From the NCBI GenBank assembly GCA_020440915.1, contig JAGRNE010000008.1, positions 1 through 33,587 of the forward strand: a stretch of DNA of 33,587 nucleotides. Direction: 5' to 3'. The stretch is from Leptospiraceae bacterium. GTDB lineage: Bacteria; Spirochaetota; Leptospiria; Leptospirales; Leptonemataceae. A program made the translations under genes and the position numbers. Under the pieces are notes generated by a model. The model made no database searches. It saw nothing but the letters and a program-made list of their open reading frames with translations, and was not told the DNA's origin. Of the stretch, positions 8,044 to 15,056 are shown piece by piece. Within the stretch, counting starts at the first letter, position 1. Each line of letters begins with the position of its first letter.

Positions 8044-10053
8044 ATGAAAGCAGCGACGAAGCAGAGCTCCGTGGGGAGCAAAAACAGTCCAGGGATGATG
8101 GCTTCCAGGAGGGCCGAGAAAGCAGACCAGCGCCATTTCTCTCGTCTCTCTCTGCTCATACTGGTTCTGCTGTCTCTGGCATTGCGCTGCCAGAACGTAG
8201 TTCAGGAGCCCGGTCATCTGCCGGAGCCATCGGATGGAACCGAACAGGGACAGGACACAATTCCCACCCTGGAGGAGCAGAACGTGGGCCTCCATCCTCC
8301 GCTAAATCCGCCGCTGGTGCTGACCGGCACCACAGGAGAGTTCAGAAGAAGTCATTTTCACTATGGAATCGATCTTTCCAGCAAGATAGGCGATCCGGTA
8401 TACTCGGTTCGGAAGGGCTACATCAAGCGAATTCTATACGATGGATACGGCCTGGGTTACGGTATCTGGGTCATGCATCCCGATGGCCGAGAATCCAAGT
8501 ACGGCCATCTGTCCGCCTTTGCGCCAGAGCTGTTACAGCGCATGATGAAAATCCGCCCGGAACTGGAAGAGAAGCTACTGAAGCGACAGCATTTCGATAT
8601 TCGCTTCTTGCCGGATGCCCTGAACGTCAAGCGCGGCCAGCAAATCGCCCTTACGGGAGATACCGGGTCCGGCCCTTCGCACCTTCACTTCGAATACCTT
8701 CAAGGGGACGTGGTCCTTAATCCCTTGAAGTACGGTCTGAAGATTGCAGATAATCGAGCCCCACTCATTGAATCTTTGATCCTCATTCCTTGCGATGAAG
8801 GCAGCTCCGTTAACGGAAAAAGCGGCCCAACTGTTCTGAAGCCAAAGGAAATCACCGGGTGCGGCGAAGCGGACAAACCCTGCACTTTGCGCCGCTATAG
8901 CGTTTCAGAGGTATTCGGCTCCGGTAAGCTTTGCGCTCAGATCCAGTATTTTGATCCGTCCGGCAAATATGCACGCCTGGGGATTGCATCGCTACAGATG
9001 ATACAGGATGGTCGTCCCATCTATGCCAGTTCCTTTCGCACTTTGAAACATCTGGGGATGTTCAGGCACCTGACTCTCTACAGCGAATCTTCCAGAATTG
9101 GAAGGGGTACAGTATACATTCAGAATCTTTTTGACCTTCTGCCGGGCCATTTTCCTTTTCTTTCGTCGGTGGATCATGGGCGTATTCATGTAGGGCAGAG
9201 CGAAACGGAAGTGATCATCAAGTTGCTGGATGCTTCCGGCAATGGAAGCGAAATGAGTTTTTCCATAAAACCGGCGGCAAGGGAAGAACTAACCCTTCTG
9301 GACATTTCCCGAAAGAAGCAATCCTGGGCGCCCTACACAATGGAAGAGCGACTTAGCGACAGCATGAATCCATCCGCCGGAGTTGGCCGACCGGGAAAGG
9401 CTTTGAGTTTAAGAAGTCCGGATGGAAAATTGAAACTTGAGCTCGGGTCTTCTGCACTGGTGGGTGCAGTGCGAATTGAGATGACTCAGAAGTCGGATGG
9501 TCCAGGCAATGAAAAACTCAAACGGCTTTCGCCTGTGTACTCTCTGAAGGGGCGAAACCTGGATCGGCTCCCGGGTATGATTTTTGAGGACAGAATCTTT
9601 CTGCTGGAGCCACTGCGAATCCAAGCGGATGGCCTCAGTGATAGCGATGGTTTGTTTCGCATCACTTCTTCCGGAGCCCTGTTTCCTGTAGCCTATGCCA
9701 GGAATGGAAAAGTAACCGGATATGTCCGGACTCTGGAGAGCTATGTGATCATGCGGGATCAATCGGCCCCTTCCATACGGCAGATCCCTGAACTCTCTAC
9801 TCCAGCCGGAGTGCCTCTTCTGCTCTCTCTTCGCTACTTTGGCGACTACGGCACCGGCGTAAATGTGTCTAGCCTTCGACTGGAAGTAAACGGAAAACCT
9901 GCCCTGGCCGAATACGATCCTGACCGCTACGGCTATGAGATTTTTTATCCTCCCGAAATCCTGCAACCAGGAAACCACGAAGCGAAAATCTCGGTAAAGG
10001 ACTATGCCGGAAACGAAAGCGGTACAAAGACCTTTCGCTACAGCGTGCGATAG
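8044..10053 (+). CDS. M23-family metallopeptidase, membrane-anchored or exported
   Basis: A cell-wall endopeptidase-type protein of 669 residues from the ATG at 8044. One hydrophobic segment (about residues 35-48) ends in LALRC. It may be a signal peptide with an atypical lipobox (Arg at -1) or a membrane anchor. The LytM domain follows (about 95-235) with all metal and catalytic residues: HYGID (His106, Asp110), YGHL (His155) and SHLHFE (His213, His215). It is therefore probably an active zinc endopeptidase on peptidoglycan cross-links. The 430-residue C-terminal part is beta-rich and resembles no enzyme I know; its end (ISVKDYAGNESG) looks like an Ig-like/bacterial surface fold. The start is uncertain: ATG 8095/8098 would leave a more typical short signal, and a GTG at 7906 is possible but unlikely. 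Confidence 0.8.
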   Translation: MKAATKQSSVGSKNSPGMMASRRAEKADQRHFSRLSLLILVLLSLALRCQNVVQEPGHLPEPSDGTEQGQDTIPTLEEQNVGLHPPLNPPLVLTGTTGEFRRSHFHYGIDLSSKIGDPVYSVRKGYIKRILYDGYGLGYGIWVMHPDGRESKYGHLSAFAPELLQRMMKIRPELEEKLLKRQHFDIRFLPDALNVKRGQQIALTGDTGSGPSHLHFEYLQGDVVLNPLKYGLKIADNRAPLIESLILIPCDEGSSVNGKSGPTVLKPKEITGCGEADKPCTLRRYSVSEVFGSGKLCAQIQYFDPSGKYARLGIASLQMIQDGRPIYASSFRTLKHLGMFRHLTLYSESSRIGRGTVYIQNLFDLLPGHFPFLSSVDHGRIHVGQSETEVIIKLLDASGNGSEMSFSIKPAAREELTLLDISRKKQSWAPYTMEERLSDSMNPSAGVGRPGKALSLRSPDGKLKLELGSSALVGAVRIEMTQKSDGPGNEKLKRLSPVYSLKGRNLDRLPGMIFEDRIFLLEPLRIQADGLSDSDGLFRITSSGALFPVAYARNGKVTGYVRTLESYVIMRDQSAPSIRQIPELSTPAGVPLLLSLRYFGDYGTGVNVSSLRLEVNGKPALAEYDPDRYGYEIFYPPEILQPGNHEAKISVKDYAGNESGTKTFRYSVR

Positions 10054-10083
10054 TCCAAGCCCTCGATACCTGCCATTTTTGGG

Positions 10084-10161
10084 ATGTCTGCGATGTCTGC
10101 GATGTCTGCGATGTCTGCGATGTCTGCGATGTCTGCGATGTCTGCGATGTCTGCGATGTCT
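10084..10161. repeat. 9-bp tandem repeat (8 perfect units plus 6 bases)
   Basis: The unit ATGTCTGCG repeats eight times without error from 10084 to 10155, followed by ATGTCT. It lies 31 bp after the M23 peptidase stop and 30 bp before the end of the convergent DsbA-like gene, so it is outside both coding regions. Its perfect identity suggests a recent slippage-prone locus (VNTR). The unit is a multiple of three and gives a Met-Ser-Ala frame, but no supporting gene context exists. Confidence 0.95.
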
Positions 10162-10190
10162 AACGTATTCCGGGCAGAGACCATGCCTGG

Positions 10191-10910
10191 TCAGGCGCCG
10201 CTCGACTCCTGGCAGCCTGAATCCAGGTCGCAGGCATCGCCAGCTTCCGGTCCGCCCTGGGAACCATCCGTGGCAGATGTCTTGAGTACCAGAGTATCCA
10301 TCACTTCCTGGATTTGCAGAAAAGGTGTATAGCCGTATGAGATTACCATCGCCCTTTGATCCTTTAGATGCACCAGAGCCGGAAAACCTGTAACGCCTAC
10401 AGCCCGACCCAGTTGAAAGTCCAGACTGGTCTGATACCGGGCCTCATCGCTACCAAAGAATTCTAGATACCGCTGTCCATCCAGATCGTAGGATTCGGCA
10501 AGCTCCTGAAATGTCCGGGCATCGGTAGGATCTTTTCCATCCCTGTAGAAGGAGGATTGCAGATCGGAGAAGAACGCCAGTTCCCGGGAAGGAAGGAAGT
10601 TGCGGAAGGCTACCACCGCCCGGCAGGCAGGCTCAGTATCGTAAACGAAACCTTCCTTTTCCAGGAAGTCATAGCCAAAAGGCTGACCGGTGGCTTCTTG
10701 CACCTGCTTCCAGTGATGCCTCAGGAACCGGGACAACTTTTCATCCAGGGGCTCCGCCAATTCACCAGGCCGCAGGCCCCCCATCACGGCTTTGACCGGA
10801 ATTTGGTCGCCGTAGACCTCTTCCACCTTCGATAGTACAGGGTTAAAGCCATAGCACCAGGAGCACATGGGATCGCCAACGTAGAGTACCGCTTCCTGAG
10901 GTAGGTTCAT
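10191..10910 (-). CDS. DsbA-family thiol oxidoreductase, FrnE-like
   Basis: A 239-residue protein with a thioredoxin-like fold. The active site is CSWC (Cys16, Cys19) in DPMCSWCYGF, and the cis-proline is in TGFP (Pro177). A helical insert between them (about 45-150) is typical of DsbA/FrnE proteins. There is no signal peptide, so it probably works in the cytoplasm as a dithiol oxidoreductase or isomerase, as described for FrnE-type (COG3531) proteins. The C-terminal 25 residues are Gly/Ser/Asp-rich with two extra Cys (CDLDSGC), as in some FrnE proteins with a second Cys pair. It is divergent from the PLD-like gene, with a 62-bp gap. Confidence 0.8.
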   Translation of the reverse strand: MNLPQEAVLYVGDPMCSWCYGFNPVLSKVEEVYGDQIPVKAVMGGLRPGELAEPLDEKLSRFLRHHWKQVQEATGQPFGYDFLEKEGFVYDTEPACRAVVAFRNFLPSRELAFFSDLQSSFYRDGKDPTDARTFQELAESYDLDGQRYLEFFGSDEARYQTSLDFQLGRAVGVTGFPALVHLKDQRAMVISYGYTPFLQIQEVMDTLVLKTSATDGSQGGPEAGDACDLDSGCQESSGA

Positions 10911-10972
10911 AATTAGAAGAAAGACTCAAAAGCAGGCTTTGTCCAGAATAATCAGCGTGCCGAAAATGGAAT

Positions 10973-11494
10973 GTGGAGTTACTCTTCTCCGAACAAATCT
11001 ATGAACGATTCATCCTGACGGACATGATGAATGCCCGTCGATTCCTGTGGATTGCTACGGCGGACATAAAGTCCACTTTCGTAAGAGCGCAGGGTAGAAA
11101 GTTCGTCTCCATTTTGCAGCTCTTTGCCAGCCTGGTTCGGAAGGGCGTGGAAGTGCGGCTCATACATGCAAAGGAGCCCGGTCCTTTTTTTCGCAAAGAG
11201 TTCGATCGCTTTCCGGAGTTGGTTCAGTCGGATCGGTTCGAAAGATATCTATGTCCGCGAAATCATGCAAAGTGTATCATTGTGGACGGCCGGGTTGCTC
11301 TAGTGGGTTCCGCCAACCTCACCGGCGCAGGCCTTGGAGCCAAAGGAAAGGATAAGCGAAATTTCGAGATCTCCATTCGCACCGAGGACCCGAATCACTT
11401 GAAGGATCTAATGAATTACCTCGATGCTCTCACTCTGGGGGATTACTGCCAGTCCTGCAAACTACGTTCTGTCTGTCCGGATCCCATTGCCTGA
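10973..11494 (+). CDS. small single-HKD phospholipase D-like protein
   Basis: A 173-residue soluble protein starting at GTG 10973; no ATG is in frame nearby. It has one complete HKD motif, NHAKCIIVDGR followed by GSANLTGAG: His98, Lys100, Asp105, and Ser113/Asn115. Full-length PLD enzymes carry two such motifs, so this one should work as a homodimer, like Nuc-type endonucleases and other single-motif members. There is no signal peptide, which argues for an intracellular role on nucleic acid or phospholipid. The C-terminal tail has a Cys cluster C-x2-C-x5-C (Cys159, Cys162, Cys168), which could bind metal or an Fe-S cluster together with Cys94 or Cys101. The ribosome site is weak (TGGA). Convergent with the methyltransferase gene, 41 bp away. 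Confidence 0.75.
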   Translation: MELLFSEQIYERFILTDMMNARRFLWIATADIKSTFVRAQGRKFVSILQLFASLVRKGVEVRLIHAKEPGPFFRKEFDRFPELVQSDRFERYLCPRNHAKCIIVDGRVALVGSANLTGAGLGAKGKDKRNFEISIRTEDPNHLKDLMNYLDALTLGDYCQSCKLRSVCPDPIA

Positions 11495-11535
11495 AGGATT
11501 TCCGAAGACCTGCGTATGGCTCGTAACCGTCTGGA

Positions 11536-12174
11536 CTAAGAACGAAGCTTTCGCAATCGAAACAGCAATTCCGATCCTTGCCTTGCAGGATGCGAAATAG
11601 AACAGGCTTCCCAGATGAGGAAATCAAAGTAGGGCGCAAAGAGCTCTCTGTATTCGGTGGCCGTTCCTCCAAAAGGCGGCCGGTGGTCGTACATGGGCGC
11701 ATCAAAGAGCACTCCAGCCAGCTCGCCTTCCGGTTCCAGCAAATCATGCATCTTCTGAACGTATGGCTGGCGCAAAGAAGGATCCAGAGCGCAGAAAAAG
11801 GTCTGCTCCAGAATCAAGGAGTAACGGTGGTTCAGGTCGAAGAAATCTCCATGGACCGTGGCAAGGTGGGATAAATGCTCGGCCGACTGCTTGCTCATGC
11901 GCTGCTGCAGTTGATGAATAGCAGGCCAGGCGATGTCTACAACGGTAACGTCTAGAAATCCGTTGTCCAGAAGATAGTTCGCTTCGTAGGCGTTTCCGCA
12001 GCCCGGCAGCAGGACGGCGCGGTCTTCTTTGCATTCCGATTTCCACGTATCGATCCAGTGCTTCAATGGCGGACTAACTGCTCCCAGATCCCAGCCTGTC
12101 TGGCCTGATTCGTATCTCTGGCTCCAGAATCGCTCCAGCTCTTCCACGTTATCCGGCAATACATTCTGGCTCAT
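11536..12174 (-). CDS. TPMT-family SAM-dependent methyltransferase
   Basis: A 212-residue cytoplasmic methyltransferase. The N-terminus FWSQRYESGQTGWDLGAVSPPLKHW is the recognisable thiopurine-methyltransferase start. SAM-binding motif I is LLPGCGNAYEA (about residues 55-65), followed by VTVVDIAW (acidic Asp of motif II) and HGDFFDL. Size agrees with the family (about 200-230). Bacterial members act on thiols, selenium or tellurium compounds; the substrate here is not readable. I chose the ATG at 12174 over an in-frame TTG three codons upstream. Faces the long non-coding region before the YHYH operon. Confidence 0.8.
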   Translation of the reverse strand: MSQNVLPDNVEELERFWSQRYESGQTGWDLGAVSPPLKHWIDTWKSECKEDRAVLLPGCGNAYEANYLLDNGFLDVTVVDIAWPAIHQLQQRMSKQSAEHLSHLATVHGDFFDLNHRYSLILEQTFFCALDPSLRQPYVQKMHDLLEPEGELAGVLFDAPMYDHRPPFGGTATEYRELFAPYFDFLIWEACSISHPARQGSELLFRLRKLRS

Positions 12175-12456
12175 AGGCAGCAAAGAAGGCTTCCGCTTCT
12201 GCGGCTTCCAGTATTTTCTTCAGGTTTGGTTCTTATATTTCGCTTCTATTTCGCTTCGAGCAGTCCCTTGACTGCACTTTCGAGGCCCGGGCTCTCTATA
12301 TGTTCCTCGGTACGGTCCGTGTGGAGTAGTTCCAGACTCTGAGCCTTCGCGGAGTATTCCTGGAGTCGGATGCCACAATGTGGCATGGCAGAATCGAAGC
12401 CAGAGCGTAGGTTTCGTCGGTGAAGCTAGCGCCGCGTTACGCTGTTCAATGAATTG

Positions 12457-12639
12457 GTGCGTCCAGGTCTCAAATGATCGACTGAGACCCCGTTTTCAAT
12501 GTCGATTGAGACTAAATCCCAATTTCGACTTGCTTTATGGGCGCACGAATGTAGCTTACTTGATGGCGCGCATTCTGCATTGAATCGCATCCGGTGGTAT
12601 AACGTTCGCTCCACAGCGGCGGGAAGCGGAACCCACCGG
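12457..12639 (+). promoter_or_regulatory. candidate structured RNA leader (multi-stem) of the YHYH operon
   Basis: An outer stem GTGCGTCC (12457-12464) pairs with GGGCGCAC (12539-12546) over 8 bp with one G-U. Inside are hairpin GGTCTCA/TGAGACC (12466-12472/12483-12489) and hairpin GTCGATTG/CAATTTCGAC (12501-12508/12520-12529, bulge TT). Together they look like a three-way junction. A separate hairpin follows: CCGGTGG (12591-12597) pairs with CCACCGG (12633-12639), and GTTCGCTCC (12604-12612) pairs with GGAAGCGGAAC (12622-12632) with two bulged bases. It ends 71 bp before the YHYH start. It could be a cis-acting leader, an independent small RNA, or DNA-level palindromes; no known riboswitch class is recognised. 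Confidence 0.45.
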
Positions 12640-12697
12640 AGTCCTAACGGATATGCACCAGGCCGCCGCCCGGGCTGTTGTTCGGGGGAATCGAACA

Positions 12698-12704
12698 AGA
12701 GGAG
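12698..12704 (+). promoter_or_regulatory. ribosome binding site deciding the YHYH start
   Basis: AGAGGAG lies 6 bases before the ATG at 12711, an ideal distance. This fixes the start there rather than at codons further upstream, and gives a clean lipoprotein signal. Confidence 0.8.
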
Positions 12705-12710
12705 CATTTT

Positions 12711-13511
12711 ATGAAATCAAAATCAATCATAGCGGCTATGGCCATCATGACGCTGTTGGGAACTACAGCCTGCGATTTGCTGAGTTCGGAAGAAGATGAT
12801 ACAACCACTCAGGTGGCGGTGGGCCTGCTGGCTCTTTCTTCATCCTCGGCAGGATGTAATTCCTGCGTAACCAATAACGATACGGCCCTTCCGGCATGGA
12901 TCAAAGACAATTTCAAATGTATGACCATAACGGTGGAAGGAAGTAATTACGTATTTCGCACCAGCGATCTGCCTCCCTACACCAATGGCTACTACAACCA
13001 GCTTTCTGGTTGCTACACCAATGACTTTCCCAGCGGCAATGCACCCAATCCAAATACCATTTCATCGCAAAACATTGTACTGACCATTCCGAGCAGCCCG
13101 GATACAACAGAAAGTACCACGGACTATGGCGCCATGGGCGTTGCCATAAACGGCGTAGCTCTCTACAACAGCGAAGCGGCGCCGGGAGATACCCTGGCTG
13201 CGGAGCTAGATACAATGGATTCCGGCAACGGGCATCCCACCAACATCGGACAGTACCATTACCATACCGAGCCATACAAGATCAGCAGCGACGATTCTGC
13301 ATTGATTGGCATAGCCCTGGACGGTTATCCGATTTTCGGTCGCAAGGAAGTTGGTGGCGGCACGCCTGCCGGGTTGGATACCTACAACGGTCATTCCCAT
13401 GCCCATCCGACGCTGGGAACTACCATGTATCATTACCATGTAGAGACTTCGTCTACCTATTACCTGCTGATCGGCAGCAAGTTCAAAGGTACCAAAGGAA
13501 CCAGCAACTGA
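12711..13511 (+). CDS. YHYH-domain lipoprotein
   Basis: A 266-residue lipoprotein. The signal peptide ends in a lipobox TTAC with Cys21 as the lipid-bearing residue. The mature protein starts with an acidic Ser/Thr linker, then a Cys pair (CNSC, 49-52) and a YHYH domain. Two YHYH motifs are visible (residues 182-185 and 240-243), with a His-rich NGHSHAHP at about 226-233 between them. These clustered His residues look like a metal site. YHYH proteins are often encoded beside SCO1 and other copper genes, and a SCO1 homologue lies two genes downstream, so periplasmic copper handling is a reasonable inference. Probably first gene of the operon reaching 17455. Confidence 0.85.
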   Translation: MKSKSIIAAMAIMTLLGTTACDLLSSEEDDTTTQVAVGLLALSSSSAGCNSCVTNNDTALPAWIKDNFKCMTITVEGSNYVFRTSDLPPYTNGYYNQLSGCYTNDFPSGNAPNPNTISSQNIVLTIPSSPDTTESTTDYGAMGVAINGVALYNSEAAPGDTLAAELDTMDSGNGHPTNIGQYHYHTEPYKISSDDSALIGIALDGYPIFGRKEVGGGTPAGLDTYNGHSHAHPTLGTTMYHYHVETSSTYYLLIGSKFKGTKGTSN

Positions 13512-13583
13512 TCGCAAAAGAAAAACGGAATTGAGGGGACCGGAACCCGTATTCTGACCGCCTCCCTTACATGAGACTGAGGC

Positions 13584-13616
13584 CCGGAGTCTTTGTGGCT
13601 TTCACAAAGATTCCGG
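13584..13616 (+). promoter_or_regulatory. strong intercistronic stem-loop between YHYH and MORN genes
   Basis: CCGGAGTCTTTGTG (13584-13597) pairs with CACAAAGATTCCGG (13603-13616): 14 pairs including one G-U, loop GCTTT. No T-run follows on either strand, so a classical intrinsic terminator is unlikely; mRNA processing, stabilisation or differential expression is more plausible. It overlaps the farthest upstream start (TTG 13593) of the next gene, which argues for a start further downstream. Confidence 0.7.
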
Positions 13617-13640
13617 CGGATTGCAGGTAAAAAAGAACCG

Positions 13641-14231
13641 TTGGGCAAAAAAGTGGAATCCATCCTTCGACTGACTCGGCTGACGGTCATAGCCACGCTT
13701 TTTACCGTCCTGCCCTTCTGCGGGCAAAAGGAGCGGCAGGGAATACTGAACTCCGATCCTGGCTTTCAGATTCATTTGAACGTCATGTACTACAAGGGAA
13801 AACCCTTTAACGGAATTATGCGAACGGAGCTTCCTGGAGGCTGGCGGGAAACGCCCTATGTGAATGGTCAGATCCATGGAGTGGAGCATGACTGGTATGA
13901 CGATGGACGCATGGCTTCAGAAAGGCCGCATACCAGGAATAAACGCATTGGCATCCATCGGGCCTGGTATCCGTCCGGGAAAATGAGATTCTATTACGAA
14001 TACCAGGACGGACATCTTCACGGGGAATCCTTCAGCTGGCATTCCAACGGCAACCTGTACGGCTATGCCCGGTACGAGCATGGGCAATTGCGGGGGCGAA
14101 AAACCTGGAGAGCAGACGGTCAGATCTATGCGAACTATGTGGAAGTGGGCCAGAAAGAAGTGCTGGGGTTGATGGGCGCCGATCTCTGCAACGGAGTCCG
14201 GTCGGTGGAAGGAGCCGGGCTCACGGATTGA
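13641..14231 (+). CDS. MORN-variant repeat lipoprotein (YwqK-like)
   Basis: About 196 residues. The signal peptide ends in LPFC with Cys27 as probable lipid anchor. The mature part consists of repeated short hairpin motifs: YYKGKPFNGIM, YVNGQIHGVEHDWYDDGRMA, HRAWYPSGKMRFYYEYQDGHLHGESFSWHSNG and YEHGQLRGRKTWRADGQ. These match the MORN_2/YwqK-type repeats (W-x-x-x-G-x, G-x-x-H/x-G). Such proteins are usually surface or periplasmic binding modules of unknown ligand. Starts available in frame are TTG 13593, TTG 13641 and GTG 13653. I chose 13641 because the signal peptide is then of normal length and the strong hairpin stays untranslated. It lies in the same operon as the YHYH and SCO1 genes. Confidence 0.7.
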   Translation: MGKKVESILRLTRLTVIATLFTVLPFCGQKERQGILNSDPGFQIHLNVMYYKGKPFNGIMRTELPGGWRETPYVNGQIHGVEHDWYDDGRMASERPHTRNKRIGIHRAWYPSGKMRFYYEYQDGHLHGESFSWHSNGNLYGYARYEHGQLRGRKTWRADGQIYANYVEVGQKEVLGLMGADLCNGVRSVEGAGLTD

Positions 14232-14276
14232 ACGCATATTGAACGCTTCTGAAACTACGCTCCGGCGGTATGAAGC

Positions 14277-14282
14277 AGGAGG
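14277..14282 (+). promoter_or_regulatory. ribosome binding site deciding the SCO1 start
   Basis: A perfect AGGAGG lies 5 bases before the ATG at 14288, the only candidate that gives a normal lipoprotein signal in this frame. The alternative codon at 14270 would start before the site. Confidence 0.8.
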
Positions 14283-14287
14283 ATGAA

Positions 14288-15037
14288 ATGCAATTAGGGT
14301 ACACCAAAAAATTGATGCAAGCCCTGGGCCGGAAAAATCCAACGATATCGGTTATCGCTCCGCTACTTCTGCTTTGCGCTGGATTGGGATGCAAACCGCA
14401 GAACGAGGACTTCGATCCTCATAAGAAATACGGAGAGGACGTTCGCAGCTTCAGCAATGGTCGTGTGGACGCTCTGCCGTATTTCGTAGGAAAAGATACC
14501 CAGCCCATCTGGGGAGAAGAAAATATGCCGCCGGCAGATGCCTTGCGGATCCCTGACTTTCGCTTTGAGGATCAGAATGGTCTGTCTTTTGGCGCTTCCG
14601 AGCTCCAGGGTCGGATCTATCTTGCAAACTTCTTTTTCACAACATGCAATGGAATCTGTCCGCGTACCATGCCGCGACTGCGAAGGGTGCAGGCGGAGCT
14701 TTCCGAACTTAAGGATTTTACGCTGATTTCCTATTCGGTGACGCCAGAAATAGATACGGTGGAAGTGCTACAGGAGTATGCTCAGAAAATGAGCATAGAC
14801 GATCAGAACTGGCATCTACTAACAGGCGAGCGAAAGAAGATCTACGACCTGGCCAGAAACTCATTCAGGGCAGATACCACAGTTCGCTCTCGCAAGGGGG
14901 CCGACGATTTCCTGCATTCGGAGCAGGCTTTTCTTGTGGATCGAAAACGGTATTTGCGCGGAATCTACAACGTTCAGGGCCCCCAGGATCTAAATAAGAT
15001 TATCCGCGACATTCGCTTGCTCTCCGGAGAGCTGTAG
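14288..15037 (+). CDS. SCO1/SenC copper chaperone lipoprotein
   Basis: A 249-residue lipoprotein: hydrophobic signal followed by the lipobox AGLGC (Cys35). The thioredoxin-like SCO domain carries the copper-binding triad: Cys120 and Cys124 in FFFTTCNGICPRTMP and His210 in LHSEQAFLVD. Family members deliver copper to the CuA site of cytochrome c oxidase or act as thiol reductases in the periplasm. An unusual acidic N-terminal extension of about 50 residues links the anchor to the domain. It lies 19 bp before the AraC-type regulator and 56 bp after the MORN lipoprotein, in the same probable operon. No oxidase subunit is in the window, so the client is unknown. Confidence 0.9.
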   Translation: MQLGYTKKLMQALGRKNPTISVIAPLLLLCAGLGCKPQNEDFDPHKKYGEDVRSFSNGRVDALPYFVGKDTQPIWGEENMPPADALRIPDFRFEDQNGLSFGASELQGRIYLANFFFTTCNGICPRTMPRLRRVQAELSELKDFTLISYSVTPEIDTVEVLQEYAQKMSIDDQNWHLLTGERKKIYDLARNSFRADTTVRSRKGADDFLHSEQAFLVDRKRYLRGIYNVQGPQDLNKIIRDIRLLSGEL

Positions 15038-15056
15038 AAAAATCTATCGAGGTAGA

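Larger units (their letters stand above)
12175..12710. other. 535-bp gene-free region rich in hairpins and repeats
   Basis: No convincing gene is present in any frame. The near part (12237-12257) holds two copies of ATTTCGCTTC with an 11-bp period and a hairpin GCAGTC-CCTT-GACTGC (12260-12275). The far part (12457-12639) folds into several nested stems described separately. The last bases carry the ribosome site of the YHYH lipoprotein. It must hold the promoters of the methyltransferase (-) and of the YHYH operon (+), but I see no good -35/-10 pair. Confidence 0.6.

Noticed and set aside
7734..8159. Minus-strand gene between exported protein and M23 peptidase
   Set aside because: No motif, and it overlaps the peptidase signal region.
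10084..10332. Gene encoding a Met-Ser-Ala repeat protein
   Set aside because: It is created by the 9-bp repeat and runs antisense into the DsbA-like gene. No ribosome site.
12466..12530. CRISPR-like repeats ending ATTGAGAC
   Set aside because: Only two or three short copies 24 bp apart, with no spacer-length spacing and no cas gene nearby.
12591..12660. Integron attC site
   Set aside because: Palindromic with bulged bases and near TAAC/CTAACG, but the terminal GTTRRRY and RYYYAAC boxes do not pair correctly, and there is no integrase or cassette array.
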